A stretch of DNA of 64,000 nt from Owenia fusiformis (taxonomy: Eukaryota > Annelida > Polychaeta > Sabellida > Oweniidae): NCBI GenBank assembly GCA_903813345.2, contig CAIIXF020000003.1, forward strand, positions 26,553,248 through 26,617,247, in the 5' to 3' direction. Below the pieces are notes generated by a model. That model was not told the DNA's origin and did no database searches. It saw nothing but the letters and a program-made list of their open reading frames with translations. The translations under genes were made by a program, and so were the position numbers. Numbering within the stretch: the first letter of the stretch is position 1; every line of letters starts with the position of its first letter. Positions 1 to 12,394 of this stretch are shown here, piece after piece.

Positions 1-3000
1 GAACACCCTGAGCTCATAACTTAGTAATAGTACTACCCTCTTACTAAGATCAATTATTTTGCAGTATATAAGAGTCAATAAAAGAATATATATACAACCT
101 CAGATAACACAGCAACTCATGCTGATATTTAAGTCAACAAATAGAAAAATATACTGAAACAACAACTTGCTCTGGTCATCATGACAAACAAAGACATCTT
201 ATTTCTTCTCAACCATGAGACAAAGACATTTGATACAACTTGCAGTACAAGTGTCCAATGAAACAGAAATATGTGATCAGTATAGGCTATGATTGAGTCC
301 AGGCAACTTCAGAGGATTGCTAGAGACATAGACAGTGGGGAAAATCAAAGGGTAGCCATATTAGAGCTTGTCAAATATAAAAGCAGCTGAGAGATGTGGT
401 CAATATTAAAGGAGACAAGAAAGATTTTCTTGAGGAATTTTGGGCTCAAATAAATCTCTGATTAAAAGAGTGACATATTTATGGACTTTCCCTAACTACA
501 GTCCAGTAGGAGCAAATCAATGTATTAATCAATGAATACAAATTAAGTCATTTCTTGTGAAATTTCCCAAATGCTGTTTACTTTTATGCTTAAGATTTCT
601 GGGGGCAGGACTTGTGAAGGACAATTTACTCTTGGTTAAAATATTGTGAAATAATTATGCCCACAAATCACGAATGTATCAAATGGACTCTGCAAACAGC
701 AAATTTAAGAGCAAATGACTACCGCAATTCATCATTTTTCAATTAATTTCTGCATATTTTCTAAATTGGTTGATGACATTTTTAGAAAAATCTTTCATAT
801 GAAAATTGGAGATTTAATATATGACACGTGTGTTACAAAGAACATATGAATAATAGATTAAGTAGCAAACTTGAATTTATTGAATCAAGGATTAGATTAT
901 TGACAGATTAGTCCTAAAAGATTTGAAGTAGACTTTTTCTTCTCATTCATTCTGGATCAATTTTATTCCCAGTGACCATTCTGACATAATATTATGTTTC
1001 ACACATATTTGGTGGTAATTTTCATTTAACTGCTAATTGGGAGAGGGGGGTGGAGATTCGAAACAAAGTTCGGGTATAGCATCTGCTAGTAATTTTCATG
1101 TTCCTACTGCCAATGAAAACTGAATTACGTAACCATCACATTCGATATAAAAATTTAAAAACTACTTAGGAAATAAAATAATCGCCTATCAAACCAGAAT
1201 AAATAGGCAGAAATATACTTTTCACCTATAAGTAGCTGTCATTTACTTCATATTAAAACTTCATAAAAAGCCATCTCCTTTTGAGAGCTTATACAGTATC
1301 AAAACTGTTAAATCATCTATTGCAGTAAGAGTATGGTGAGACTAACACAGTGAGACTCAGGGTCAGGGTACCTTTATATCATGTTTACGTTTAACTGCAT
1401 ACTGGCTCTTGAATGAGAAAAACTGAAAAATACTGGCTCTTGAGCAAGAAACATTGTAAAATGCTTCAACTGCTACAAATGGAAACAATCAGCAGGATAT
1501 CTGAAGAATGTTTGACAATTTGCTCATAGACAACTTAATGAAGTTACAGGTAAAGAGCAGAGTGAACAGCTGATAGAATGTTAGAATCATGAAATACAAC
1601 CTCGCAAAAGTGTTAAGTGCTTTTATGAGACTGCAATGATAATTTCGATGTTTGAGATTATTTTGAATTATGAAGAAACAGCATTTAAGAAGTTTTTAAT
1701 CTTTAACTATAAATACAACAAAATAAATTGTGTTTTGCTTTAGGCAATATGAAAATCGTGTTTCTGCATAGTGAATATGATGTCTAAAATTGATAGATAG
1801 TGAAAATTAATATATAGCGAATCTTAATATGTATGTTATATCTTTGATACCTGTTATCATGAGTATTCGTTTTATAGAAAGAGTTTGTGTATACCACTCC
1901 ACCCCATTCTCTCTGAGACATTTTGGCTGAGAAAAAAGATGGGAATGGAGAATGACTTTATCAGGAGATACTGTGGATTTTCGGTTGGATGCAGATATAG
2001 AGTAGCACCCTGAGTTATAAAGCTAGTAGCAATTACTCCAAAGTTTTGACTGTGATAAGATCTCTTAGACTGAGTTACTGTGATTAGAACCAAAATTAAA
2101 CTTTTCCAAAGGGTAGATAGATACAGAGAGTATATATCCTCTTATCATGTGTGAAATGCATACAACAAACTAAGAGCTATCCTGATTGAAAAATAACAGA
2201 AAACTAATGAAAATACAATACAGTAAAGAGGTCATACCAGTTGAATCCCATCCTCAGAGATAAACTGAGGGTTGGATCATAGGAGAGGATCTCGGAAGGG
2301 GAGTACCTCTCCCTTTTTAACAAAACAAAAATAAAAAATAACAAAAAAATAACAAAAATAATAAAATATTAACAAAAAATATTAAAAAATTTATATTGAT
2401 ATATCAAGCATCATTTTCCTGTATATTTTTTATCATGATAAATGAACTGACAAATAACAAATTTTATTCTAATACTCATTCCCAGATTTAGGCTGCAAAA
2501 ATTATGGTCAAATATATCTCTTTTATTGGTGAATAGTGTCAAACCATGACAAATTAGTGGACAAATAAAAGTACTGTTTATCAGGAACAATTTTAAGCCC
2601 TCAACCTGAAAATCTATTCTATGATTCTAGGACCTATAAGAACAAGCAGTTGTGGTCAAAATGTGATAAACTTTGCCAAGGGTAAGAATGTTATGATTTT
2701 GTAACCATTAAATGATTATTTTTATTGGTAGGCTATTAGTTTTATCAATGTTAACGACCTGATTATGGTCAGAATGATTACAGTATGAATTACTTTGACC
2801 TGATTATAGCTTTGAGCCTATTGAAGTGACCAATATTCCAAACCTCATAAATCATTACAAACAAGACATCTTGTGTATTTCAGGAGATGTTCTCAACATG
2901 GTTGAAGTGATAACTACTCCAATGACAAGATTAATTAATTTACAACCAACTGTGTGTATTCCTTATGTTTCTATGGTAACCACTGGACAATAGCTATATA

Positions 3001-4077
3001 TCACAGAGTAACCATTACAATAGAAGAGCCCTGTGAAAAATGCATTTCTTTTGAAATGAAAACTAGGGCTAAAACAGATAAAAGAAAGACTATCATTAGG
3101 TTCAATGTAAAAGTCTCCAGACAGGACAAACCCATTTGAACAACCATTGAAGGCTCCTCAACCTAAAAGCTACCTGGTATGATTGTTAAGAAACAGAAAA
3201 AATATTTTCCTTGGTACTGACACAACTTTGAACTGAACCATCAGTATCAGATACACTCAGCAATTTAGATCTTTACTATACTATACTATACTATACTATA
3301 GTATAGTAGTATTACTATAAAGTATTGGATTTCAATATTACTGAATCAAACACCAATATGGCACCATTGTTAGAAAAGAACATGGCTTACAAATAAATTC
3401 AGATCTGACATACCCTTCTGTTATATACTTCCTACCTTGCACCCTTCCTTCCCAAATATTAACCCAAAAAAGATGCTTATCTGAAACATTAACTTGAACT
3501 GGATTAAGAAATCTTATGCATCTGATTCTCTCTGATGGCAATAACATTGCAAGCAGATGTCAAATAATCTATAGCATGTTCCAATGTTTTTACATGGTAT
3601 AATCGAAACACTCAGCCTGTTCACTGCCAGTCTACAATTTACTAATGCACCATTTTAACACACATCCTGATTATTGCAACCACCTACCCACCCACAGGTA
3701 ATACCCAGGCATGTACTTGTATCGGCAGTCCCCTCAAAATTACATCAAAGTATTTATAACTATGAGGGGGGAATGTTGTAGCTTTCCAATCATTGGTATT
3801 GGTTGTTGCAACTGAAATATTGAGGATCAAGATAATGGGGACACCCCTTTCTGACTCATCCCTTGTACTCAATTTAACGCTTGGACATAAGTAATTCATT
3901 ATTTTTGCCTCAGTAAAATAGGCCATAGGTATAGGCCTGATATGTAAAAAGGGCCACTTTTGAGATACAACAGGCTTCAGCTGGCTGGGAATTTCAGAGG
4001 TTATTGCCATGTTATAAAAAAAGGTGGGACAAAATTGATCCCTTTTATAAAGGGTACACTTGGACATAGTAATAGTA
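1..4077. other. No gene recognised
   Basis: I see no convincing coding exon here on either strand; the open frames are short and resemble no known family. The stretch is AT-rich. It holds an A-rich low-complexity tract at about 2318-2395 and a short ACTAT microsatellite that folds back into its complement (about 3272-3312). Confidence 0.6.
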
Positions 4078-4314
4078 CAGTTGGGGACAAAAATAAATGA
4101 CAGGTCGATTTTCGATCACCATTTCCTAATTATGGTCGTCTGAAAGCCCATAATTTCCAATATTGTCTAGATACATATCCCTTAAAATTTGTATATTTCA
4201 TATTTTGTATAATCTCATCCACTGATGTATGGCCTCTTGAAAATTCTCTTATTTTTAACATGGGAAATTCTCACTTCAGCAAATCCACCTGTCATTTATT
4301 TATGTCCCGAACTA
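4078..4314. mobile_element. Tc1/mariner-type MITE with ~27-bp inverted repeats
   Basis: The left end (AGTTGGGGACA...) and the reverse complement of the right end (AGTTCGGGACA...) match over about 27 bp with only two or three differences, ending in AAATGACAGGT on both sides. The element is flanked by TA on both sides (4076-4077 and 4315-4316), the target duplication expected of Tc1/mariner transposons. The 237-bp body has no transposase frame, so it is a non-autonomous copy. Confidence 0.8.
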
Positions 4315-5560
4315 TATATCCCAGTTTAGTTCAACTAAGAAATGAAACATATTAAATAAAATATTACATAATAGAATAATCCAAAATGGCTTAATGTCAA
4401 AAGTCAAATTTCAGATTTAATTCTCATTGAAACTTTGACATGGTTTATGGGATATGTCAGGAGAAAGTATTGTTCATTTTTGGCTTGATTACACAGTGGT
4501 TTAAACACAGCATAACATAAAACAACATCACATAGTTTTGATATATACCTAACCTGGTAAAAGATTCACAAAAGTACATCACTGACTTTGCAAAGTGCTG
4601 AAAATTGAAGCTCATAATTGTGCAGTTAGAAGCACTGAGTAAAATCAAGGTAATATTTACTACAGACCTGCCAGATTCTCTCTTTTGCAGAAAAACTAAA
4701 ACTTATAAATACAAAACCATTACAAGGTAGACTATCCGGTACAATAGTATGGGGTACAGTTGTTTATTTGATCAATGTGTTAACCCCTTCCTTCCTTATC
4801 TTTCAATAATAGGGGATGGCTATTCGGGAGGGGGAGAGAAGAAAGGGAAATCACACACTAAATGAGATTCTTAACTAACTGAACAGACAACCAAATTATT
4901 AAATCTTAACAGCAAATATTATACAGTTAAATTTTCAACAAAAGCGAAAATTAAAGAATTAATCTGCTTGTCACCTGTGCTAAACAAGTAACCTACATAC
5001 TTGCAATAATTCCTTGACATTTCATTGACCCTTGATATCTAAATCATTTAATGTTTGTTCAAGCCTCTGTATTATTACCCCATATTCTTACACATTATTG
5101 ATATTTTCATTTCGGCTTTTAGGTCCAGATTTGCCAGAATTCAACTTAGTATCAACATATATAACAATGAGTATCCAACCCAGGCTTTTGTGTAGTAATC
5201 TTTATTAAATACTACATATAGCTGATTGCATGGTTCATTTTGATTGAGCTCATATACAAGACAAAATCACAAAATGGTTATTACTGTAAACATATAAATC
5301 TCTTGCGAGACTTACTTCACTCAAAATTGAAACTTCTGATTGGGTACAGAGGCGAAGTCTCGCGAGTTAAAATCCTAGGAACAAGGAGTTAAAAATTCAT
5401 TCAAATCTGTTTTTTAAAGGATAATGGAAGTAAACGACAAATATACATATTTAATAAGAAAAATACTCCATACATAACATACCCTCTTAATATATTCACA
5501 AACATTGATATATTCAAGGAGAAATTATTTTATTTAAGGCCCATCAATCGTTTGGACAGA
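4315..5560. other. No gene recognised
   Basis: AT-rich spacer between the MITE and the 3' end of the retrotransposon. I see no coding exon, RNA gene or clear repeat. Confidence 0.55.
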
Positions 5561-5686
5561 AATTATTTATTTATTTTTATTTAGACATATGCTTTTAGAA
5601 CAGCAGCACCCTAACATTTAAATGCTAGGTGCGTCTACATATACAAAATCACATACTATTAAACATTTAAATAGAAATTGCTAAAA

Positions 5687-7150
5687 TCATACAGTTCTTG
5701 GTTTAAAAATTTTGACTAAAAACTGCTTGACAATTTTGTCAAGACTAGAATTAATATCATGCCCCCATTCCACATTATCACCAAGCATGGTCGTTAACTT
5801 TTGATCATTACTTGATGCAAGCAGTGTTGCACAAAGATCACTGGAGGCATATGTATTAACATTACTATAAAAAACAGATCTTTCCTTGGTAAAAAAGGGA
5901 CACAATAATAATCTATGATGCATTGTATCTTTCACTTCAAGTGTGCACAATTTACATATTCCATCACTCTTATCCCATTTTTCATAGTTTGTTTCTAAAC
6001 AAAAGTTGTTACTTCTTGCTAAAAACTTTAGTCTCGCACCATAAAAATCTAGATCATTTTTCAAGTAGTTCTCTAGTTTGTAGTCAGATTTCACATTTTT
6101 GTAGATGTAAAGAGAATCATGATTTGAGATACTCTCATGAAACTTTTCTAATCTTTGTGCTTTAGATATGTCTAAAAATGAGGAAAACCAATCGCAATCA
6201 TTTCTGTAAATAACATCATCTAAGCCCTTATCTGTAACACTTTTATGTATATTGGATATAAATTTCCAGTATGACTCTTTACCTTCCTTATAACATTGTA
6301 GTAATGACCTTAAAACTTTGTGAGGGAGAGAAGATGTAGGTAAATCATAATTGAGATAATTAAAATACTCTAGTTGTCTTTTTTCCAAAATGTCACACAA
6401 TGGTTTCCATCCTAGATCACCTAGTAATGCTTCTCTTGCTGGCTTACTTTTAATTTGAAAAACTGCTTGACCTGCGGAGTATTGGAATGCATTAATTTTG
6501 GATTTGGCTGACTTAGAAAGAACCCACGTGGGGCAACCATGTAAGAGCGCAGGCATTACCATTGAATTAAATATGGTACTTCCAAAATCAAATCTTTTAA
6601 CATTACAGTGTTTTGCCAATGTCATGGTTATGTAATTTTTCATATTCTTCGCTTTCTTTTCAATATACTTAATGTGGGATGTTTCTTTTAAAGATCTGTT
6701 GAACATTACACCCAGATATTTATATTCATTGACTTCAGGAAGTAAAAGCTTTCCCAAATGCCACTTTTTCTTTCGATCAATTCGTTTTCCAATTATCATT
6801 ACTTTTGACTTTTTTTCACTGAATTGCATACCCCACTTAAGCCCAAAATCATTTGTAATAGAAAGCATTTTCTGTAATTCCATTTCTGTCTGGGCCATAA
6901 GGACAATATCATCTGCATATAAGAGACATGGGATTTTAGAGTTATTATATGGCAAGCCCAGCGTGGACATATTAAGACTATCTACAAGGTCAGTCATTAC
7001 TATGGAAAAAAGGGTGGGAGATAAAATACAGCCCTGTTTAACACCAGATGGTGTGTCAAAATATTCAGTGCTATATTGACCAAAAATAACTTTGTTTGTG
7101 GAATTTTTTAATTGTGATTCCACGGTAGTTATTAAACACTTCAGGGTCAC
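5687..7150 (-). pseudogene. LINE ORF2 C-terminal part: RT motifs and C-terminal zinc-finger-like region
   Basis: The frame contains the RT block SGVKQGCILSPTLFS, followed by LLYADDIVLMA, where the two aspartates of YADD are catalytic. The thumb follows, and a Cys/His cluster (CKLCTLEVKDTMHHRLLLC) lies near the C terminus, typical of the end of APE-LINE ORF2 proteins. The upstream RT segment that should hold the first catalytic aspartate (the F.DF.KAFD-type motif) is absent: sequence homologous to the fingers runs straight into the block just before SGVKQGC. The start shown is only the first Met of the open frame, not a real initiation site. Confidence 0.93.
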
Positions 7151-8921
7151 CCTCTTTATATAAAGGCTTTATGATACCACATTGCCATTCATCTGGAATA
7201 TGTTCATGCATTTTGATGCGGTTAAAAAGATCCGAAAGTGGTTGGGCAATGATAGTTTTCCCCTTTTTAAGAAACTCATTAGGAATCTGGTCAACACCCA
7301 TCGCTTTACCATTGGCAAGCTCTGATATTTGTGTTGAAATTAGAGTAGGATCAATGTTTATTGTGGTCATTGCATTAGCATCAAAATTAATGTTAGTCCC
7401 TAATTCTTTTACTCTTTCGGCTGCATTGTTTGGGGGAGACATTGGATTTCTATATTTTGACCCTACATTCTGCCAATATTGTTTTAGAGCATCATTAACC
7501 TTTTTGGGATCTGTTATCACATTATCAGGGTCGTCTGGATCTTTCATTCTAATAGGGAAATTACTTTTTGCATTGAATTTTTTAAGGGTTTTCCAATAGC
7601 TTTTTGAGGATTTGGAGCTTTTATGAGCATTACAAGTAATAAGTTTGATATGATTTTTTACCCTGTTTTCATTAATTTTAGTGGTAACTTGCTTTTTTAG
7701 GTCTTGGTAGATTTCCCAGAGTTCTTTAATAACAGCAGGGTCAGCCGACTCTGATTTCTGCCAAAGCCTATGAAAGTGACTTGCATCTTTTCTATTTTTG
7801 ATCAACTGCTTTAGTTCTAAATCCCAGAAATCCCTACAATTATTTGAAATTTGCTTTAACCCAATTGAAGTTTTTCCAGCATTAATTAATTTTGACTTGA
7901 AAGAATGCCAAATAGACTCAACGTCATAATGGTTGTCTAATGACCAGGATTTGAACTCATCACTCAAGGCTAATTGAAATGAATCCCAATTGGTGTCATC
8001 CTTAATATCCCAACGGGTGTATGAACTAGGAACAGTTTTACTCTGTAAGGGTTTGTGTTCATGTATAATGTTACCCTTGATAATAATGACATTATGATCG
8101 CTTCCTATTGAAACATCCTTAGATTCATCAATCACCATGTTATCAAAACAGTTAGAAAGAAAATGTTCATTAGCTAAAACATAATCAATAGTAGACACTT
8201 GTTCATTACGTGACCATGTTATCTCACCATGGCACCTATCAGAGCAATTTAGGACGTGCATATTGGAAACCTCGTTGAACATTTGTAAAAGATCACCATT
8301 TGGGCTCGAAAAATTGGCCTTTCTGAAAAAAGGCAGTCTTCCATTGAAATCACCCATGATTAAGATATTACTGTTATCATTAATGGATGCAATATTATGT
8401 GTGAGCTCATCAAATAAAGATTGGGATGTTTCCATGTCCCGACCATCACAAGGGAAGTATACTGAGCAGACATGGAATATTTGGTTTCCCATTTTAAGTT
8501 TCAACCAATAACGCTCATATTCATCATCTTTAGAATCAAAATGGTTGTCATTAAGTAAGATTATACTTTTGTGAATTAGAAACCCAACTCCACCACCTTT
8601 TTTACCATGTCTGTCTTTACCCTTCCAAATATAGTCATCATTTATTATGGTTGGGGTGTTAGTATCACTGAAAAATGTTTCTGTGAGTGCAAACAGGTCA
8701 TAATTATGATCGCGAAGAATTTGGTTGAGTTGGATTTGTTTCGCCACGCCGAACCGTTGGGCATTATTATAGGCGAATTTAAAAGATATGTTTTTACGTT
8801 TGCGCTTTCTTTGACCTCCTCGTCGATGCGATCGCTTTTTAAGATTATATGATTCACGGTTACGGTAATAACGAGTATGCTTATCATTGTGGAATGAGGG
8901 TATGGCTGTGACATAGCCCAA
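7071..8921 (-). pseudogene. LINE ORF2 N-terminal part: endonuclease and RT start
   Basis: After a basic stretch (about residues 25-45, KKRSHRRGGQRKRKRK) comes an endonuclease/exonuclease/phosphatase fold: TETFF (catalytic Glu), MGDFNGR (Asp/Asn pair) and GSDHNVI (the terminal Asp-His pair). The RT begins late in the frame with DEWQCGIIKPLYKEGDP and NNYRGITI. Right after NNYRGITI the frame leaves homology and stops, while the sequence continuing in the other frame already belongs to the region before SGVKQGC. That is the scar of an internal deletion. It overlaps the C-terminal fragment by about 80 bp in a different frame. Confidence 0.93.
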
Positions 8922-8924
8922 AAC

Positions 8925-9191
8925 CTAGTATTTATTTGAAAAATTGTCATTAAGTGATGGGCATCTGGTTTGCTTGTGCCCTAATTGGTTACAAATATAA
9001 CACCTCACGGACTGAGGATGCCAACAAGCACTGGCCAAGTGGCTGCTTTCTCCACATTTAAAGCAAGCTGTGGCATTTCCAGAACTGTTTGGTGTTATGT
9101 TGGACCTATTATTTGGAAGAGAGTTTGTGCCATTGTTAGGATGGTTTTTATTCCTAAAATTGATTGTAATTAGTATTAGTATATGGAACAA
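8925..9191 (-). pseudogene. LINE ORF1 C-terminal fragment with two CCHC zinc knuckles
   Basis: The translated frame holds CFKCGESSHLASAC and CYICNQLGHKQTRC, both fitting CX2CX4HX4C, the nucleic-acid-binding knuckle of many LINE ORF1 proteins. It ends just upstream of ORF2, as expected. The N-terminal part is missing, so the element was either 5'-truncated on insertion or eroded. Confidence 0.85.
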
Positions 9192-11139
9192 ACTTTTTAC
9201 ATTAGAGCTTATTCATGAAATATTCAAATGAATAAATGGCAACTTCTGCTTTTTCAGGACAGCATACTAAATTAAGTATTTATATTCAGCCATACATATT
9301 GCATCAAACCCCTACTTATACCCCCGCCCCCCTTTCCCCTGTACTGTATATGAGAATATTTCTTGTGTATTTTAACACATGAGAATAACAGATGTTAAAA
9401 CAATTCTGAGATATCTCTTGGATTAACCTAATAACCTTCATAAGCATTTGTTCAACTTAAATAAACTGAATTATCACTGTTAAATTAGATGGTCCTCTTC
9501 ATGTGCAAATATTTGTTGTTATTTTAACATGTGTTAGAGATTTGACTGAATTTACATGCACTGGTTGTATGAGATTGAAAATAAACAAATACTATGCTCT
9601 TTCTCCATCATCTTTAAGTTTCCTAAAAATGTTAATTATTTAGTATCTTTGGTTCAATGTGATTTTCTATTCATCAAATAATATATGTGTAGTTCACAAA
9701 AATTGTCATAACTTGCAGGATTCCAACGTTATCATTACAATTTTGAATTCTACTTCAGGAAAATATAGAGATTTCTGTGTTCTTTTTTTATAAGAAATCA
9801 TGGATGATATTGTAGACAATTTAATCTCTGATTCAGATATTAAATAAAAGCTATTGGTCAGTCCATTGAAAACGTTACTCAAAAATTACTCATGTAAGAA
9901 ATGACATAGTTTAGCATGTCTGTTAAATATTATACATTAACATACATTAGAACATTGCATGCTATCAAGGATTATTACAGCATGATGCTAGACAATGTTA
10001 TAACATAACCTACAGGTTTCACAGTTTAGTTCAAATATGCTACTTTCTGTGCATAATATTACAACCAAACTGTCAAACTTTTGAATCTATCTGCTAGCTT
10101 CAGCTTGAACCATTACAAACTGTAAACTTTTCAGTTTGGACTATAGTCTTGAAGATGTAAGAACTTAAAGCCCAAACCACACAATAAAAAATTTCAGCCC
10201 CAGCACATGATTGTCCAAATAAGCTCCATTTCTAAAACTGTAAAGATTGACTGATAATGCCCAATTCATTTTTAGTACAATATGAAATGAACTCCCTTAG
10301 TTATTTTGGTGCAAATATGTGCAAAGCAGAAACAGTAAATCTAAAACTGACTTTGAAGTTTAGATGTATTTAAATTTACATCAAACCCTACTTTTACCCT
10401 GAGTGCAGAGAAGTTTGAAAGTAACCTCTGGATAGATAGGATGACTTTACAGTTCGCCAGACCTGCCCCCCCCCCCCCCCCCCCCCCGACTACTGATGGC
10501 AGTTGTAGCCCATGTCACAAACAAATTCAAATCAACCCCATTTACATTTTTTAAACCAATAAGAATAAGCAACAAGAAGTCTTCAGAAGAAATTAACACT
10601 GATAGATCTACTTGTAGAAAGTCATCCTTCTTTCGTCAAGAAAAGATGAGTTGACAATCCATGAGTTGACAAAGATATATGTTGAAGCGAGTCAATTATG
10701 CGAAGGGTACCATACTTTCACAGAGACAAGTATGCATTCACAGAGGTTATCAAACAGAGGGCATCAAATGCATAAAACATGGTATCTGACAAACACTGGA
10801 GAATACATGAAATGAATGGGGGGCATGTATCAACTTTAGCCTAGTTCTCTACTATCTGACCGTTTCTTTAAAAAAAGCAATACTGAATGTAATATCATTT
10901 GTACGTAATTTTTTTGAATGTGTTGAAAATGAAACTCAATGAGTCAATCAATGGGAAAAGTCTACAAATAAATCACTCCAAATTCAAACCTTATTTTCTT
11001 TACGGAAAGTCACTCAAATTCGTTAAAATTTAAATAGGAAGATAAATCATTGTCAGTACTTACATGTCTCTGTCTTTTTACTCTCACATTGTGATATTAG
11101 AAGTATATAAATCCATAAAACATTGACAATTTTCAAAAC
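9192..11139. other. No gene recognised; contains a 22-bp poly-C run
   Basis: AT-rich sequence without convincing exons. A homopolymer of 22 C lies at 10466-10487, a place where read or assembly errors are likely. Confidence 0.55.
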
Positions 11140-11330
11140 GAATTCATGGCACCGCGCCATTATAATTTACTACAACAAAGTGATGTCATTTCCGGGTAAT
11201 ACACCTTTAGTGCGCATGCGTAATTGAAGGGACGGGTCATTTTGGGGTTGTCCAGATTGGTAAACATTTTAACTTGAGTTATCTATAGCTCTGGCTGTGA
11301 AACGTGAATTTAATCTATACACTTAAGAAG
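11140..11330. promoter_or_regulatory. Possible TATA-less promoter with NRF1-, ETS- and CRE-like motifs
   Basis: Within 70 bp there are TGATGTCA (CRE-like, about 11181), TTTCCGGG (ETS-like, about 11189) and GCGCATGCG (NRF1-like palindrome, about 11212). The region is locally GC- and CpG-richer than its surroundings. This combination is common in housekeeping-type, often bidirectional, animal promoters. The only nearby coding candidate is the short exon at 11604-11646. Motif spotting by eye only. Confidence 0.35.
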
Positions 11331-11603
11331 GACACCGATGTAAAACAATTGAAATGGTTCATGTTTCTCCTGTTCGGTACAAACAGGTAGTGTCAACTTA
11401 GACTGCACGGGAGTTCGTAAATATTCACCAGATCTTGTATATCAGCGCCATCTAAAAATGAATATATGGTTTAATACTATATTTTCTGATTATTCTGATC
11501 ACCATTGCATACGTTGCTTGCAATATTGTCATCCCTTGCTGTGTATCCCTGATGCTGTCTTTGAACATGTAATCAACCAGTTTTGGCTCTTCAAGTTAGC
11601 AAA

Positions 11604-11646
11604 ATGGATGGTGCTGGGTCATTTTTGCGAATAAGCAGCTTTTCAG
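11604..11646 (+). CDS. Possible first coding exon of an unidentified gene
   Basis: A start codon in good context (AAAATGG) opens a 14-codon frame, MDGAGSFLRISSFS, which runs into a clean splice donor (G|GTAAAG at 11647), ending in phase 1. It lies about 300-400 bp downstream of the possible promoter. I could not find a following exon on the plus strand before the protease gene, so it may be spurious, part of a gene whose other exons I missed, or a leftover of the SDR gene now dead at 12.4 kb. Confidence 0.25.
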
Positions 11647-11750
11647 GTAAAGAATAAATTATGTGTATTCATGTCTAAGTTGCAAGCCCATGGTGTATTG
11701 TATGTAAGAGCAAGTATGTGTATGTATGTAATATGTATGTAGAGATTATC

Positions 11751-12105
11751 CTATATGAGGTTCAGGATATTGGGATTATCCCGAGGCCAATATGATATAT
11801 CTGCCCAAGGGCCGTAGGTCCCGAGGGTAGATATATTATATTGGCCAAGGATATAATGGTAGCCGGATTTTCCTGTTCAAATCTTTGATTATTAACGGGG
11901 CATACTGCTCCTTCCCTTCTTTAAAGCATATAACAGATCGCGATTGTCTGCGTTTTTCTCCATTGTTGTTTACAGTATACGAACGTTACAAAAAAGGACC
12001 AATACGGGAACAGCGATTATGACGTAGCGGGCAGATATACTATATCTGCCCGCTCGGAGCGGGACGTAAATCTATATCTGCCCGCTGATGAAGATATAAG
12101 TTTTT
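11751..12105. repeat. Palindromic repeats with TCTGCCC / GGGCAGA arms
   Basis: GGCCAATATGATATATCTGC near 11791 is mirrored by GGTAGATATATTATATTGGC near 11828, forming a hairpin around a GC-rich loop. A second set around 12030-12092 has GGGCAGATATA facing ATATCTGCCC, twice. The arms resemble the palindrome at 23.0 kb in style. Probably a decayed foldback element; no protein is visible. Confidence 0.5.
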
Positions 12106-12394
12106 ACAAACCGGCTTTATGTACCCGTAACACGTTTAAGTATGGGATAAATATATTTATTGCCCTTTATAAAAAGGAGATTCATTCATGCAATTATAAA
12201 AAGATCAATATGTACAAACAATCAAACAAACAAGCACAAAGCATTAAATTCTAATCCATATTAATTTACCAACGACAGGCTACCGCGTTGCCGTTCGTAC
12301 AAATTAAAGTATATCCGAGTATAGCAGTTCGTACAAGAATACGAAGAATAAACCTTCCCCAAGGTTGGTATATTCAGCAAGTGAAGTAAGTAAA

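Larger units (their letters stand above)
5560..9191 (-). mobile_element. Non-LTR retrotransposon (LINE), 5'-truncated and internally deleted
   Basis: Read on the minus strand, the element runs from a truncated ORF1 with zinc knuckles (9191-8925), through an apurinic-endonuclease-like domain and the start of a reverse transcriptase (8921-7071), to the RT palm/thumb with YADD (7150-5687), and ends in an A-rich TAAATAAA-type tail (about 5583-5560). ORF order, endonuclease and tail place it among APE-type LINEs; I do not assign a clade. The copy is dead: ORF1 lacks its 5' part and the reverse transcriptase is broken by an internal deletion with a frame change. I did not find a convincing target duplication. 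Confidence 0.93.

Noticed and set aside
3684-4067. Minus-strand 127-codon frame
   Set aside because: No recognisable domain, no splice context and unremarkable composition; probably chance.
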